Source: an uncultured Chlorobiaceae bacterium (lineage in GTDB: Bacteria; Bacteroidota; Chlorobiia; Chlorobiales; Chlorobiaceae). From it: 64,000 nucleotides of DNA. Below the pieces are notes generated by a model. That model was not told the DNA's origin and made no database searches. It worked only from the letters and a program-made list of their open reading frames with translations. Numbering within the stretch: the first letter of the stretch is position 1; each line of letters begins with the position of its first letter. The position numbers and the translations under genes are program-made. The stretch is taken from assembly GCA_903822595.1 (NCBI GenBank), contig CAIJPS010000084.1, positions 54,385-118,384 on the forward strand, read 5' to 3'. This document shows positions 27,743 to 37,732 of the stretch, piece after piece.

Positions 27743-29590
27743 ATGTGTGGAATTGTTGGATATATCGGTTGGCAGGAAGCTTCACCACTGCTTTTGAAAG
27801 GGTTGAAGCGTCTTGAGTATCGGGGTTATGATTCGGCAGGGATAGCCTTGCTTAACGGCAATGCCCTTACGGTCATGAAACAAAAAGGGAGTGTCAACGA
27901 CCTTGAAAAGGATACTCTGGCGCTCAGAGCTTCAATGCAGGGGGCGACGGCAGGTATCGGTCATACGCGTTGGGCAACCCATGGGGAACCCAGCGATCGC
28001 AATGCTCATCCTCATTTGAATGCTGCCGGGGATATCGCCATCATTCATAACGGCATCATTGAAAACTATTCAGCCCTGAAACAGGAGCTCATCTCCGAAG
28101 GCTACCTGTTTTTAAGCGATACGGATTCCGAGGTAATGGTACATCTGATTGACTGGCTCTGGAAAAGTGACCTCTCGCTCGATCTTGAATCGGCAACCCG
28201 AAGCGCCCTTCGTCATGTTGAGGGCGCCTATGGGCTTTGTGTTATCTCTTCACGCGAACCAGACAAGATCGTTGTTGCACGAAAAGGGAGCCCTCTGGTG
28301 ATTGGTATTGGAGAAGGGGAGTTTTTTATCGCCTCTGATGCTGCTCCGATTGTTGAGCACACAAAAAAGGTGGTCTACCTTGCTGACGGGGAGCTTGCAG
28401 TGGTGACACGAGGGGGATATTGTGTCAAATCCATTGAGAATATTGAACAGGACAAGATTGTCACTGAACTTGATTTTTCACTTGAAAAAATAGAGAAAGG
28501 CGGGTTTGAACACTTCATGCTCAAGGAGATCTTTGAACAGCCGGAGGTCATGCGAGATGTCATGCGCGGGCGTGTGCGACTTGATGAAGGCCGGGTAATT
28601 CTCGGCGGGATAGCTGATCATCTCGATCGCCTGAAGCAGGCAAAGCGCATTGTAATCTGCGCCTGTGGTACAAGCTGGCATGCGGCTCTGCTTGGCGAAT
28701 ATCTTATTGAAGAATTTGCCCGTATTCCTGTCGAGGTGGATTATGCTTCGGAGTTCAGGTACCGGAACCCTATTGTCGGCGTCGATGATGTGGTCATTGT
28801 GATTTCCCAGTCGGGTGAAACCGCCGATACCCTGGCGGCACTTCGGACTGCGAAGGAAAAGGGTGCTTTGGTCATGGGTATCTGCAACGTTGTCGGTTCC
28901 ACAATAGCCCGAGAAACCGTTTGTGGCATGTACACCCATGCCGGCCCTGAAATCGGCGTCGCTTCAACCAAAGCGTTTACTGCCCAGGTGATCATGCTCT
29001 ATATGTTAGCCCTGTCGCTCAGCAAGGACAGAACTCTCTCTCAAAATGAGATTGCCCTGCACCTCCGGGAACTTTCAGAGATTCCTGAAAAAGCCGCACG
29101 GATTTTTCAGCTTGACAGTCAGATCAAATTGATAGCGGAGCGTTTCAAGGATGCAAAAAATGCTCTCTATCTCGGACGCGGCTACAATTTTCCCGTCGCG
29201 CTTGAAGGTGCGCTGAAACTCAAGGAGATCTCCTATATCCATGCAGAAGGCTATCCGGCAGCCGAAATGAAGCATGGTCCGATTGCTTTGATCGACGAGG
29301 ATATGCCTGTCATTTTTATCGCCACCCGTGACAGTACCTATTCCAAGATTCTCAGCAATATCGAAGAGGTGAGAAGCCGGAAAGGAAGGGTTATTGCCAT
29401 AGCAAGTGAGGGGGATACGGAGGTTGCCCGTCTGGCCGAAGAGGTCATTTACATCCCTCAGGCATCCGGTCCGATCACCCCCCTCCTGACGGTGATTCCC
29501 CTTCAACTCCTTGCCTATCATATCGCAACTCTTCGGGGCTGTAATGTTGACCGTCCACGAAACCTGGCAAAATCGGTTACGGTGGAGTAA
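27743..29590 (+). CDS. glmS: Glutamine-fructose-6-phosphate aminotransferase (isomerizing)
   Basis: A 615-residue enzyme making glucosamine-6-phosphate for peptidoglycan and lipopolysaccharide. The N-terminal class II glutaminase has the nucleophile Cys2 (MCGIVGYIG) and GHTRWATHG. Two SIS sugar-isomerase domains follow (ACGTSWHAA, SQSGETADTL; second SIS with YLGRGYNFPVALEGALKLKEI). The C-terminus DRPRNLAKSVTVE is the standard closing motif. No glmS ribozyme or other leader was recognised in the 100 bases before it. Confidence 0.98.
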   Translation: MCGIVGYIGWQEASPLLLKGLKRLEYRGYDSAGIALLNGNALTVMKQKGSVNDLEKDTLALRASMQGATAGIGHTRWATHGEPSDRNAHPHLNAAGDIAIIHNGIIENYSALKQELISEGYLFLSDTDSEVMVHLIDWLWKSDLSLDLESATRSALRHVEGAYGLCVISSREPDKIVVARKGSPLVIGIGEGEFFIASDAAPIVEHTKKVVYLADGELAVVTRGGYCVKSIENIEQDKIVTELDFSLEKIEKGGFEHFMLKEIFEQPEVMRDVMRGRVRLDEGRVILGGIADHLDRLKQAKRIVICACGTSWHAALLGEYLIEEFARIPVEVDYASEFRYRNPIVGVDDVVIVISQSGETADTLAALRTAKEKGALVMGICNVVGSTIARETVCGMYTHAGPEIGVASTKAFTAQVIMLYMLALSLSKDRTLSQNEIALHLRELSEIPEKAARIFQLDSQIKLIAERFKDAKNALYLGRGYNFPVALEGALKLKEISYIHAEGYPAAEMKHGPIALIDEDMPVIFIATRDSTYSKILSNIEEVRSRKGRVIAIASEGDTEVARLAEEVIYIPQASGPITPLLTVIPLQLLAYHIATLRGCNVDRPRNLAKSVTVE

Positions 29591-29678
29591 GGGCGGAAAA
29601 GGGAATTATTATGTATAATTGCCCGTTCAGTAGATGGTAAGGCATTGATTTACATTGTCACCATAACTGAACGAGTAT

Positions 29679-30620
29679 ATGCAGGGTCATGTTGTTATTA
29701 CGGGAGCCACCGGAGTCATCGGTGGTGAACTTGCACTGAAGCTCATCGTCCGGGGTGAGAAGGTGGTTGTGTTCGCGCGTTCTCCTGAATCCGCTGCAAG
29801 CAAAATTCCCGGTGCAGCCGGGTACGTCAAGTGGGATTCCAGCATGGATCGCGGTGAGTGGACCGGTTTTATAAGCGGTGCTAAAGCAATCATCCATCTT
29901 GCGGGAAAGCCACTTCTTGAAAGCCGCTGGAGCGAGGAGCATAAGGCGGAGTGTTATGATTCGAGAATTCTTGGCACCCGTCATATCGTTTCGGCTATAG
30001 CGGGTGCGGTGGAGAAACCACAGGTTTTTATCTCTTCATCGGCTATCGGCTACTATGGCTCCTTTGCCAGTTGCAGCGATACTCCCGAAGTGGCCGAATC
30101 AGGCAAGGAGGGCACCGATTTTCTTGCGAAAATCTGTTTTGACTGGGAAAAAGAGGCGCTTGCAGCCGAAAAGAGTGGTGTGCGTCTGGTGTTGTTGAGA
30201 ACAGGTATTGTGTTGTCAACAAGAGGCGGGATGCTCCAGAAAATGCTGACCCCCTTTACTTTCTTTCTTGGGGGACCGATTGGTTCGGGCCTTCAGTGCA
30301 TCTCCTGGATTCATGTCGATGACGAAATTGCCTGCATTATCGAAGCACTCGATAATCCTGCCTATCGCGGCCCAATTAATATGGTCAGTCCGCAACCTGT
30401 TTCCATGAAAGAGTTCGCACGCACGCTTGGTGTGGTTCTTGGCCGCCCCTCCTTGCTGCCAGTGCCAAAGCTTGCTGTCCAGCTCCTTCTCGGCGAAGGG
30501 GGAGAATATGCTGTGCAAGGTCAGCGAGTAAAGCCTGTTTTTCTGCAAAAACAAGGATTTTCGTTCAGCTATCCGACGCTATCCGACGCTCTTGGAGACT
30601 TGATCGCTCACAAAAAGTAA
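29679..30620 (+). CDS. TIGR01777-family NAD(P)-dependent epimerase-like protein (YfcH-like)
   Basis: A 313-residue short-chain dehydrogenase-like protein. The Rossmann nucleotide motif is VITGATGVIGGELA at the start, then AIIHLAGKPL, RILGTRHIV and SSSAIGYYG with a catalytic-type Tyr. The C-terminal DUF1731-type part (MVSPQPVSMKEFARTLGVVLGRPSLLPVP) is diagnostic for TIGR01777. The physiological substrate is unknown; the old name 'cell division inhibitor SulA' is not supported by this fold. It lies in the same direction as glmS, 88 bases away. Confidence 0.9.
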   Translation: MQGHVVITGATGVIGGELALKLIVRGEKVVVFARSPESAASKIPGAAGYVKWDSSMDRGEWTGFISGAKAIIHLAGKPLLESRWSEEHKAECYDSRILGTRHIVSAIAGAVEKPQVFISSSAIGYYGSFASCSDTPEVAESGKEGTDFLAKICFDWEKEALAAEKSGVRLVLLRTGIVLSTRGGMLQKMLTPFTFFLGGPIGSGLQCISWIHVDDEIACIIEALDNPAYRGPINMVSPQPVSMKEFARTLGVVLGRPSLLPVPKLAVQLLLGEGGEYAVQGQRVKPVFLQKQGFSFSYPTLSDALGDLIAHKK

Positions 30621-30657
30621 CCTGTATTTTTACAATGATTTAAACGGAGTCAGCACA

Positions 30658-31155
30658 ATGGGTACAAGAGGTCGTGAAATTGTTGGAGAACATCTTCCCC
30701 GTGTTCTTGAGTTGCTCAACAGGGCATTTGCTGACGAGTGGCTTGCCTATTATCAGTACTGGCTTGGCGCAAAGGTTGTTCAGGGCCCTATGAAAGATGC
30801 TGTTATTGCAGAACTTCTGCAGCATGCCGCCGATGAACTCCGTCATGCTGACATGGTAACGGCAAGAATCATTCAGCTTGGCGGCACACCTGTAACCTCT
30901 CCCCTCGAGTGGTTTACCTTATCGAACTGCGGTTATGCGGCTCCCGATGATCCTTTTGTAAAAAAAATACTCGAGCAGAATATTGCAGGTGAACAGTGCG
31001 CTATCAACGTCTATAACAGCATTATTTCAGAGATAGGTCTCAAGGATCCGGTTACCTACAATCTTGCTGTTCAGATTCTTCAGGATGAGGTGCAGCATGA
31101 GGAGGATCTGCAGGCTCTTTTCGAGGATCTTGGCGTTTTTCTTGTCAGACAGTAA
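30658..31155 (+). CDS. Ferritin-like di-iron protein (bacterioferritin/DPS-like)
   Basis: A 165-residue four-helix protein. Iron ligands of the ferritin-like fold are visible: Glu in ADEWLAYYQY, ExxH in ADELRHAD, Glu in AGEQCAINVYN and ExxH in QDEVQHEED. It probably oxidises and stores iron and protects against peroxide. It resembles the DPS-like branch in anaerobes and archaea more than classic Bfr; I see no clear haem Met. Monocistronic, ended by a strong terminator. Confidence 0.85.
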   Translation: MGTRGREIVGEHLPRVLELLNRAFADEWLAYYQYWLGAKVVQGPMKDAVIAELLQHAADELRHADMVTARIIQLGGTPVTSPLEWFTLSNCGYAAPDDPFVKKILEQNIAGEQCAINVYNSIISEIGLKDPVTYNLAVQILQDEVQHEEDLQALFEDLGVFLVRQ

Positions 31156-31180
31156 CCGGTTCTGCATTCCAGAGGCAATG

Positions 31181-31217
31181 AAAAGCCAGGCCGCTCATGC
31201 ACGCTGCCTGGCTTTTT
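31181..31217 (+). terminator. Intrinsic terminator after the ferritin-like gene
   Basis: AAAAGCCAGGC and GCCTGGCTTTTT form a ~10-bp GC-rich stem around a short loop, with a T-run on the plus strand. It lies 25 bases after the stop codon and separates this gene from amtB. Confidence 0.85.
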
Positions 31218-31276
31218 CTGCGTCAAGCCATAGAATAATCCACAATTACGTAATAAAAGATGCTTGTTTTTTGTTT

Positions 31277-31292
31277 TTAGTTAAAAAACTAA
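31277..31292. promoter_or_regulatory. Inverted repeat upstream of amtB
   Basis: TTAGTT-aaaa-AACTAA, arms of 6 bases, lies 60 bases before amtB in an AT-rich leader. It might be a regulator site for nitrogen control. No sigma-54 -24/-12 element (GG...GC) was found here, so the mode of control is open. Confidence 0.3.
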
Positions 31293-31351
31293 CTACATTT
31301 GTGTCACTACTATTAATTATTAAGGACTTTTTAAATTCATCTGATTTTGTT

Positions 31352-32683
31352 ATGAGGAAAAGAGTTTTGACAACATCGCTGTTTCTGCTGGCAGCAATGC
31401 TGTTTCAGGGGACAGCTCATGCCGCAGAAACCGTGGTTACCGATACCGGTACAACCTCATGGATGCTGACCTCGACGGCACTGGTTCTGCTTATGGTTCC
31501 TGGTCTTGCGATGTTTTATGGCGGTCTTGTCCGAACAAAGAACGTGATTGGCACCATGATGCACAGCTTTGCTGCGATGGTGATTATCGGTGTACTCTGG
31601 CCGATGGTTGGCTATGCACTGAGTTTTGGGCCGAGCATTCTTGGCGGTTTTGCAGGATGGGACAGCAAGTACTTCATGCTGCAAGGCATCGATGAAGCTA
31701 TCATGCCTACGCATATTCCCGAATACGTGTTTGCCATGTTCCAGGGTAAATTTGCCATTATTACCCCGGCACTTATTGCAGGAGCTTTTGCTGAAAGGGT
31801 TAATTTCAAAGGATATGCCGTGTTCATTGCCCTGTGGAGTATTTTCGTTTACAGCCCGATCTGTCACTGGGTATGGGCAGCCGACGGCTTCCTTTTTAAC
31901 CTTGGCGCAATGGGCGCAATTGACTTTGCTGGCGGTACCGTCGTTCATATCTCCTCCGGTGTTACAGCCCTTGTCGCGGCGCTTTACCTTGGCAAAAGAC
32001 GCGGTTATCCCAACAATGTCATGCAGCCGAACAACCTGGTCATGACCCTGATCGGAGCAGGCCTCCTGTGGGTTGGGTGGTTTGGATTCAATGCTGGCAG
32101 CGCTATTGCAAGCAACCTTGCAACCGCACGTGCGCTTACGGTGACCCAGATGGCCGCCGCTGCAGGCGCACTTACCTGGATGATCATTGAAGTATTCCAT
32201 CATGGCAAGGCAACCGGTCTTGGCGTAGCATCGGGAATTCTTGCCGGTCTTGTTGCCATCACTCCTGCTGCCGGTGTTGTTCAGCCTTCAGGCGCGTTTG
32301 CTCTCGGCGCTCTTGCCGCAATTTTCTGCTACAGCGCCATTCTGATCAAAAGCAAGCTGGGTTATGACGACAGTCTTGATGCTTTTGGTGTCCATGGTGT
32401 GGGCGGTATTGTCGGAGCTCTTGCCCTCGTATTTTTTATTCGTCCAGCATGGATGGCAGAAGCAGCAACCAAAGTCGGAGGGAGCTGGACAGTTTGGCAG
32501 CAACTTGGTGTTCAGGCTACGGCAGTAGGTGTTACCATTGTGTATGCTGCTCTTGTCTCGTTTATTCTGCTTTTTCTGGTTGAAAAAACCATTGGTCTGC
32601 GTATCAACGAAAATGATGAAATGTCCGGCCTTGATCACAGCATGCATGGTGAGCATGGATATGGTCTTATCAACCTTAACTAA
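31352..32683 (+). CDS. amtB: Ammonium transporter
   Basis: A 443-residue Amt/MEP/Rh channel. A signal peptide (MRKRVLTTSLFLLAAMLFQGTAHA) precedes about eleven membrane helices. Family motifs are FYGGLVRTKNV, the pore-lining stretch GGTVVHISSG with its first pore His, and the second pore His in DAFGVHGVGG. It takes up ammonium at low supply. The frame is open 96 codons upstream across a terminator, so the start is set at the signal peptide ATG. It is followed by a PII gene with a 9-base gap, the usual regulator pair. Confidence 0.96.
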   Translation: MRKRVLTTSLFLLAAMLFQGTAHAAETVVTDTGTTSWMLTSTALVLLMVPGLAMFYGGLVRTKNVIGTMMHSFAAMVIIGVLWPMVGYALSFGPSILGGFAGWDSKYFMLQGIDEAIMPTHIPEYVFAMFQGKFAIITPALIAGAFAERVNFKGYAVFIALWSIFVYSPICHWVWAADGFLFNLGAMGAIDFAGGTVVHISSGVTALVAALYLGKRRGYPNNVMQPNNLVMTLIGAGLLWVGWFGFNAGSAIASNLATARALTVTQMAAAAGALTWMIIEVFHHGKATGLGVASGILAGLVAITPAAGVVQPSGAFALGALAAIFCYSAILIKSKLGYDDSLDAFGVHGVGGIVGALALVFFIRPAWMAEAATKVGGSWTVWQQLGVQATAVGVTIVYAALVSFILLFLVEKTIGLRINENDEMSGLDHSMHGEHGYGLINLN

Positions 32684-32692
32684 TACGTCGCA

Positions 32693-33034
32693 ATGAAACT
32701 GATAACCGCAATCATTCAGCCAGACAGGCTCGATCATGTTCGTGAGGCACTGATCCAGGCCGATATAACAAGAATTACCGTAAGCCGGGTGACCGGCCAT
32801 GGCCGCCAGGAGGATATTGAGATCTACAGGGGCCAGAAAATAGCACCCAACCTGATTCCGAAAATCAGGCTCGATATTGCCGTCAATAATGAATTTGTCG
32901 ATATTACGGTCGATACCATCATCAATGCGGCAAGTCATGGAGCAGGAGAGATCGGTGATGGAAAAATCTTTATCTCTCCCCTTGAAGAGTGCATCCGAAT
33001 AAGAACAAGGGAACGAGGCGGAAAGGCGATTTAA
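32693..33034 (+). CDS. PII-family nitrogen regulatory protein with altered T-loop
   Basis: A 113-residue PII trimer subunit linked to amtB, so probably GlnK-like: it plugs the ammonium channel according to ATP/ADP and 2-oxoglutarate. The core shows IIQPDRLDHVREAL and the B-loop GAGEIGDGKIFI. The T-loop GHGRQEDIEIYRGQKI is one residue shorter than in E. coli GlnB, and the position of the uridylylated Tyr51 is Ile. It therefore cannot be controlled by GlnD at that site. Gene symbol left open because glnB, glnK and nifI-type members cannot be told apart by eye. Confidence 0.92.
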   Translation: MKLITAIIQPDRLDHVREALIQADITRITVSRVTGHGRQEDIEIYRGQKIAPNLIPKIRLDIAVNNEFVDITVDTIINAASHGAGEIGDGKIFISPLEECIRIRTRERGGKAI

Positions 33035-33055
33035 CAGAGCGTATACTTCATCAGG

Positions 33056-33096
33056 CATAAAGGGCAGTTCTGACCTCGTCGGAGCTGCCCTTTATG
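33056..33096. terminator. Bidirectional intrinsic terminator between PII and TPR genes
   Basis: A 12-bp perfect stem (CATAAAGGGCAG / CTGCCCTTTATG) around a 17-base loop. It separates the rightward amtB-PII unit from the leftward TPR gene, whose stop lies 3 bases away. The T-run is poor on both sides, so efficiency is uncertain. Confidence 0.7.
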
Positions 33097-33098
33097 CG

Positions 33099-33659
33099 TT
33101 AAATTGATGCAGCAGTGACCGGCAACTGCTTCCATGCGGGATAATAGGTGTTCAGCCACGCTTCAGCATTACTATCGCCAAGCCGTGCCGCCTCCCTGAA
33201 GTCATCCTGACGTCCGGAGAGATCGCCGGTTTTGCTTTTCGCGATACCTCGGTGAAAAAAAGCTGCTGCCATTTTTTTATCGAGTTCAATGGCCTGAGAA
33301 AAATCGGGGATCGCTCCGGCAAAATCTCCGATCATGTTTTTTACGACACCCCGGTTGTAGTAGCCGATACTCTTGAACGAGGGCTCACCACAGGTTATGA
33401 CCATTGAAAAGTCGTTGATGGCTTGAGAATATTTTTTTAACTGCTGCTGCGCAATGCCCCGCATCTGATAAGCCATAGCAAATGCAGTGTTGTTGTCAAT
33501 AGCTTTTGAATAGCACCTTATTGCACCCGTCAGGTCGCCCTGCAGGTGCTTTTCAAATCCCTGATTGAAAGAGCTGTTGGCTGATTCAGCCAAGGCAATA
33601 CTGCCCGTCAACAGCAGAAACGCAGTAAAAACGGTAATGCAACAATAAATCCTTCTCAT
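33099..33659 (-). CDS. Exported TPR-repeat protein
   Basis: A 186-residue protein. An N-terminal signal peptide (MRRIYCCITVFTAFLLLTGSIALA) is followed by about four tetratricopeptide repeats from residue ~30, each with the Gly/Ala/Tyr pattern (e.g. YNRGVVKNMIGDFAGAIPDFSQAI). It probably acts as a periplasmic protein-binding scaffold. The partner is unknown. It is a monocistronic gene divergent from scpA. Confidence 0.8.
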   Translation of the reverse strand: MRRIYCCITVFTAFLLLTGSIALAESANSSFNQGFEKHLQGDLTGAIRCYSKAIDNNTAFAMAYQMRGIAQQQLKKYSQAINDFSMVITCGEPSFKSIGYYNRGVVKNMIGDFAGAIPDFSQAIELDKKMAAAFFHRGIAKSKTGDLSGRQDDFREAARLGDSNAEAWLNTYYPAWKQLPVTAASI

Positions 33660-33867
33660 GTTATACTTGCCGGGGTCTAAGGGATAAAACCTAAAAATTA
33701 CACAAACCTCAATTTTCGCTCTTTCAATATTAATAGTTTTCGGGACTTTGAAAGTTCCTTTTTTCTTATGCGCTGAACCGTGACCGTATGCGTCCTCTTT
33801 ATTTGCATGTTTTCGTCTGCTTTTCCTATCTTGTTCCTGTCACTCTTGTCAACGCACCTCCCCGGTA

Positions 33868-34599
33868 ATGTTCAGGATCAGCCTCGAGGAATTTGAAGGA
33901 CCGCTTGATTTGCTGCTTTTTTTTATAAAGCGCGACGAGCTGGATATTTATAATATTCCAATTTCAAAAATTACCGCTGATTTTATTGGCTATATCCATG
34001 AAGCGGGAAACCTGAACCTTGAAATTGCTGCTGATTTTATTTATATGGCTTCCATGCTGATGAGCATAAAAGCAAAAATGCTGCTTCCGCATCCGGCTCA
34101 GCAGGGCGTTGAAACCGATGAATTTGATCCGAGAAGAGAACTTGTTGAGCGACTGCTTGAATACAAACGGATCAAGGAGGCGGCTGTCGCCCTGAACCAA
34201 ATGGCTGAAGTACGGGAAAACCTTTTTCCACGAGGCTTTTTTGAGCAGTTTGAACCGGAAATTATCGACGAACTTGATGAGCCTGCCAAGCGTCCAACGC
34301 TTTACCAACTCATGCTTGCTTATAAATCCGTGCTTGAACGTATGCCCACTCCTATGACGCGGAATATTATGGATGCTCCGGTTACGGTGGAAGAACAGAC
34401 CGCCATGATTCTCTCCAAACTCCAGAATCGGGTGCAACTCTCTTTTGTTTCAGTCCTTGAAGGTATCACTGAACGCATCATTCTTGTTGTAACCTTCCTT
34501 GCCGTGCTTGAGCTTTGCAAAAACGGACATATTCTGGTGCTGGTGAAGGATGGTCATGACGATTTCTGGATAGCCCGGAAAGTTGGGCCATATTCCTGA
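33868..34599 (+). CDS. scpA: Segregation and condensation protein A
   Basis: A 243-residue kleisin. The N-terminal FRISLEEFEGPLDLLLFFIKRDELDIYNIPISKIT is the ScpA signature, binding the SMC neck. The C-terminal winged-helix part (IILVVTFLAVLELCKNGHI) binds the SMC head. With SMC and ScpB it loads at ParB/parS and organises the origin region; two parS sites lie about 11 and 13 kb to the right. scpB and smc are not in the window. Confidence 0.93.
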   Translation: MFRISLEEFEGPLDLLLFFIKRDELDIYNIPISKITADFIGYIHEAGNLNLEIAADFIYMASMLMSIKAKMLLPHPAQQGVETDEFDPRRELVERLLEYKRIKEAAVALNQMAEVRENLFPRGFFEQFEPEIIDELDEPAKRPTLYQLMLAYKSVLERMPTPMTRNIMDAPVTVEEQTAMILSKLQNRVQLSFVSVLEGITERIILVVTFLAVLELCKNGHILVLVKDGHDDFWIARKVGPYS

Positions 34600-34625
34600 C
34601 AATTAACTTCTAATCTTTATGCCGT

Positions 34626-35900
34626 ATGCCCGAAATTATTCCATTCAGGGGGATTCTGTATAATCCAGAACTGCTCAAGAGCGCATCCGACCTGATTTGT
34701 CCCCCTTACGATGTTATCTCTCCAGCGTTTCAGCATCAGCTCTACGGCAGCTCGCCCTTCAACGCCATACGACTTGAACTGCCAAAGGAGGCCGACCCCT
34801 ACGAAGCAGGAGCTTCGCGCCTTGCTGACTGGCTCCAGGCAGGAGAGCTTCAGCTTGATCCTGTGCCAGCGATCTACCCCTATTTTCAGACATTCGAGGA
34901 TACCGATGGAGTTTCGCATACCCGATGCGGATTTTTCGCGGCCATGCGATTGTATGATTTTGCGGAAAAAAAGGTGCTGCCTCATGAAAAAACCCTTTCA
35001 GGACCAAAAGCGGACCGTCTGAACCTCTTCAGAAAAACCAGAACCAATATCAGCAGTATTTTTGGTCTCTATGCCGACGAAAGGAAAACCGCTGATCACG
35101 TGATGAAAAGCTATGCAGAGATCAATGAACCGGTTGTTGATGGCCGGTTTCAGGGGGTCAGAAACCGGATGTGGCGGATTACCGATCCTGAACTTGTAGC
35201 CCAATTCCAGGAGACACTGCTGGAGCGTGCTGTCTATATTGCCGATGGTCATCACCGTTATGATACCGGCGTCAACTATCGCAATGAGCGTGCGGCGGCA
35301 AACCCCTCCCATACCGGCCAGGAACCGTATAACTTTATTTTGACCTATCTGGCCAACATTCATGACGAAGGGCTGCTTATTTTTCCGATTCACCGCCTCG
35401 TGCACAGTCTGGAAGGATTTGATGCCGCTGTGTTGAAATCGCGGCTTAAAGAGTTTTTTACCGTTACGGAGTTGCCAGGCAGGGCTGGCCTCAAGGCATT
35501 TCTTGATGGTGAAGCCTCAAACTATGCCTATGGAGTGGTTGCTCCGGGCATAATTCTTGGCATAAGCCTGAAAACCAATCCAAAACCTCTCCTTGACGCG
35601 GCTCGTCCGGAGGCCCTGCAGCGCCTTGGTCTGGTGCTTCTGCACGATCTGGTGCTTGGCCGCCTCCTTGGCATTTCGCAGGATGCTATGGCTAAACAGA
35701 GCAATCTGCTCTACGTTCATGATGATCGTGAAGTTTTTGAGGCGGTCGATTCCGGCAAGGTGCAGGTTGGATTTGTGGTCAAGCCAACGACCGTTGAGCA
35801 GGTCTTGGCGGTATCGGAGACGGGAGAGGTTATGCCGCAGAAATCGACCTTCTTCTATCCAAAACTGATGACGGGCATGCTTTTTAACCCGCTTGATTGA
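34626..35900 (+). CDS. DUF1015-family protein
   Basis: A 424-residue soluble protein. Hallmarks of DUF1015 are [10 protein letters not shown] at the start, CPPYDVISP, the NAIRLELP stretch, [21 protein letters not shown], and the His-rich [11 protein letters not shown] with its conserved acidic/His residues. The function is not established in the literature I can rely on; it is often near serine or sugar phosphate genes in other bacteria. It precedes tsaE by 7 bases and is probably in the same transcript. Confidence 0.85.
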   Translation: MPEIIPFRGILYNPELLKSASDLICPPYDVISPAFQHQLYGSSPFNAIRLELPKEADPYEAGASRLADWLQAGELQLDPVPAIYPYFQTFEDTDGVSHTRCGFFAAMRLYDFAEKKVLPHEKTLSGPKADRLNLFRKTRTNISSIFGLYADERKTADHVMKSYAEINEPVVDGRFQGVRNRMWRITDPELVAQFQETLLERAVYIADGHHRYDTGVNYRNERAAANPSHTGQEPYNFILTYLANIHDEGLLIFPIHRLVHSLEGFDAAVLKSRLKEFFTVTELPGRAGLKAFLDGEASNYAYGVVAPGIILGISLKTNPKPLLDAARPEALQRLGLVLLHDLVLGRLLGISQDAMAKQSNLLYVHDDREVFEAVDSGKVQVGFVVKPTTVEQVLAVSETGEVMPQKSTFFYPKLMTGMLFNPLD

Positions 35901-35907
35901 GCCGATA

Positions 35908-36348
35908 ATGACCGAAGAGTTTCTCTCGTTGTCTACCACAGAGACCAGTCGGTACGCCCGCCGGTTTGCCGCAACCCTTGAGCCGGGCGACATGGTCTCG
36001 CTTTGCGGTGAGCTCGGTGCGGGCAAAACAGAGTTCATGCGGGGGATTACAGAGTTTTTCAACTGCGACGACCAGCTCTCCAGCCCCACCTTTCCCATCT
36101 TTAATATCTATGATGGGTCGCTGGATGGTGAGCCGGTCACACTCCACCATTTCGACCTTTACAGAATAAACTCTCTCCAGGAACTTGAAGCGATCGGCTT
36201 CGACGAATATCTCTCAAGCGGCGATTTTGCTTTTGTGGAGTGGGCTGACCGTTTTCCGGAATATACTCCCCGCTATTCGGCAAAAGTTACCCTTGCATAC
36301 GCCGGGAGCGAGAGCCGCAGAATTGTTATCAAACGCAAACCGTCATGA
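35908..36348 (+). CDS. tsaE: tRNA t6A synthesis ATPase TsaE
   Basis: A 146-residue P-loop protein. Walker [11 protein letters not shown] (~residue 34) and the SSPTF switch region, with FDLYR and FVEWADRF near the end, identify TsaE (YjeE). It powers the TsaBCDE system that makes N6-threonylcarbamoyladenosine at A37 of tRNAs reading ANN codons. ATG 35908 is preferred over an upstream TTG. Its stop overlaps the start of tsaB by 4 bases. Confidence 0.93.
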   Translation: MTEEFLSLSTTETSRYARRFAATLEPGDMVSLCGELGAGKTEFMRGITEFFNCDDQLSSPTFPIFNIYDGSLDGEPVTLHHFDLYRINSLQELEAIGFDEYLSSGDFAFVEWADRFPEYTPRYSAKVTLAYAGSESRRIVIKRKPS

Positions 36349-37019
36349 ATATCCTTTCCATAGAGTGTACCCATGCCGCACTCAGCGTAGCGGTCATGAA
36401 TGCCGGTGTTGTTACCGAAGTACAGAGCACTGACTGGAAAAAGTCCGCTGAAACGCTGGTTCCGCTTATCGAAGAGGTCATGGCACAAGGTCTCCTCGAC
36501 CTCAGGCAGCTCGACGGCATCGCCATTTCATCCGGCCCAGGCTCCTTTACCGCCCTGCGCATCGGCATGGCGGTTGCCAAAGGGGTGGCCTACGGTCTCG
36601 GAATTCCGCTGCTTCCAGTGCCCACCATGCCAGCGATGGCCGCGTCACTGCAGTCCGAAACCGGCACGGTCATGGCAGTTGTTCCCTCACGCAAGGGGGA
36701 ATATTACTATGCGTCGTATTTGCCTGAGGAACTCGTTTCAGGCATCTGGCATGATGAGGTCAAGAGAGGCTCTGCGGCTGATGTTCTTGCCGCTGCTTCC
36801 TCAGGGAATAGCGGGACGGTTGTTGTGGGGCGTCAGCTCAATGAGATTATTCCATTACTGTGTGGTTCCGATGCGATTTACCGGGAAGCCGACCTTTTTT
36901 CCGCCAGCTCCCTTTTCCCCGCTGCCGAAAAGCTCTTCGCCGGGGCCAATGCCGCAGAGTTGAACAGGGTTACTCCCGATTACCGGCAGATGTTCACTCC
37001 GAATGGTGGTGGCGGGTAA
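36345..37019 (+). CDS. tsaB: tRNA t6A synthesis scaffold TsaB
   Basis: A 224-residue ASKHA-fold protein. The motif [24 protein letters not shown] (around residue 62) is the TsaB hallmark, and the N-terminus [17 protein letters not shown] is the phosphate loop. It lacks the metal site of TsaD and serves as its partner. Coupled to tsaE by a 4-base overlap, so two of the four t6A proteins are made from one message. Confidence 0.93.
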   Translation: MNILSIECTHAALSVAVMNAGVVTEVQSTDWKKSAETLVPLIEEVMAQGLLDLRQLDGIAISSGPGSFTALRIGMAVAKGVAYGLGIPLLPVPTMPAMAASLQSETGTVMAVVPSRKGEYYYASYLPEELVSGIWHDEVKRGSAADVLAAASSGNSGTVVVGRQLNEIIPLLCGSDAIYREADLFSASSLFPAAEKLFAGANAAELNRVTPDYRQMFTPNGGGG

Positions 37020-37111
37020 CTTTTGATGACAAAAACTTTTTCGCTGAACCGTCTCAGTATAGATCTGACTGAACGGAAGCCAAAAAGCAAATAAAAAGGA
37101 TAGAGGGCAAG

Positions 37112-37732
37112 ATGATCACCGACTACGAATGGCCTCGATGGCAACACTCAACACTGATCTGCGGCATTGATGAGGCAGGTCGGGGAGCTCTTGCCGGGCC
37201 TGTGGTAGCGGCGGCGGTGCTCTTCCCGCGTTGGTTCAGGCCGGATGGCGGTATACTGGAGAGAGTGAATGATTCCAAAAAGCTTTCGGCGGCAGAGAGA
37301 GAGATGCTTGCTCCTGCCATCAGGGATGCGGCAGCTTTCTGGGCCGTTGCTGCCGTTGATCCGGAGACTATTGACAGAATAAACATCCTCGAGGCGACCA
37401 TGCTTGCCATGAACCAGGCTGTGGCATTATTGCCGGTGAGGCCTGAGCAGCTCCTTGTGGACGGCAACAGGTTCAAAACGGATCTGCCGATTCCTTATGA
37501 GACTATTGTGAAGGGTGACTCAAAGGTCTTTTCGATTGCTGCTGCATCAGTGCTGGCAAAAACGTACCGGGATGCTCTTATGGTGGCCTGCTCCAGGCAA
37601 TACCCGCAGTACGGCTTTGAGCGCCATGTCGGTTATGCCACAAAAGTGCATGTCGAAGCGATCAGGCAGCATGGACGCTGCCCGATTCACCGCCAGAGCT
37701 TCAGGTTGCGCCAACTGGGCGAAAAGCCGTGA
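37112..37732 (+). CDS. rnhB: Ribonuclease HII
   Basis: A 206-residue nuclease. The metal-binding DE pair is in [20 protein letters not shown], and later catalytic Asp residues are in VDGNRF and [22 protein letters not shown]. It removes RNA, including single ribonucleotides, from DNA duplexes. The C-terminus has [11 protein letters not shown], common in the family. The stop overlaps the GTG start of yraN by 4 bases; the pair occurs in many bacteria. Confidence 0.96.
   Translation: MITDYEWPRWQHSTLICGIDEAGRGALAGPVVAAAVLFPRWFRPDGGILERVNDSKKLSAAEREMLAPAIRDAAAFWAVAAVDPETIDRINILEATMLAMNQAVALLPVRPEQLLVDGNRFKTDLPIPYETIVKGDSKVFSIAAASVLAKTYRDALMVACSRQYPQYGFERHVGYATKVHVEAIRQHGRCPIHRQSFRLRQLGEKP

Noticed and set aside
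31218..31351. Sigma-54 promoter expected upstream of amtB
   Set aside because: No GG-N10-GC element of the -24/-12 type was found; only a weak inverted repeat.
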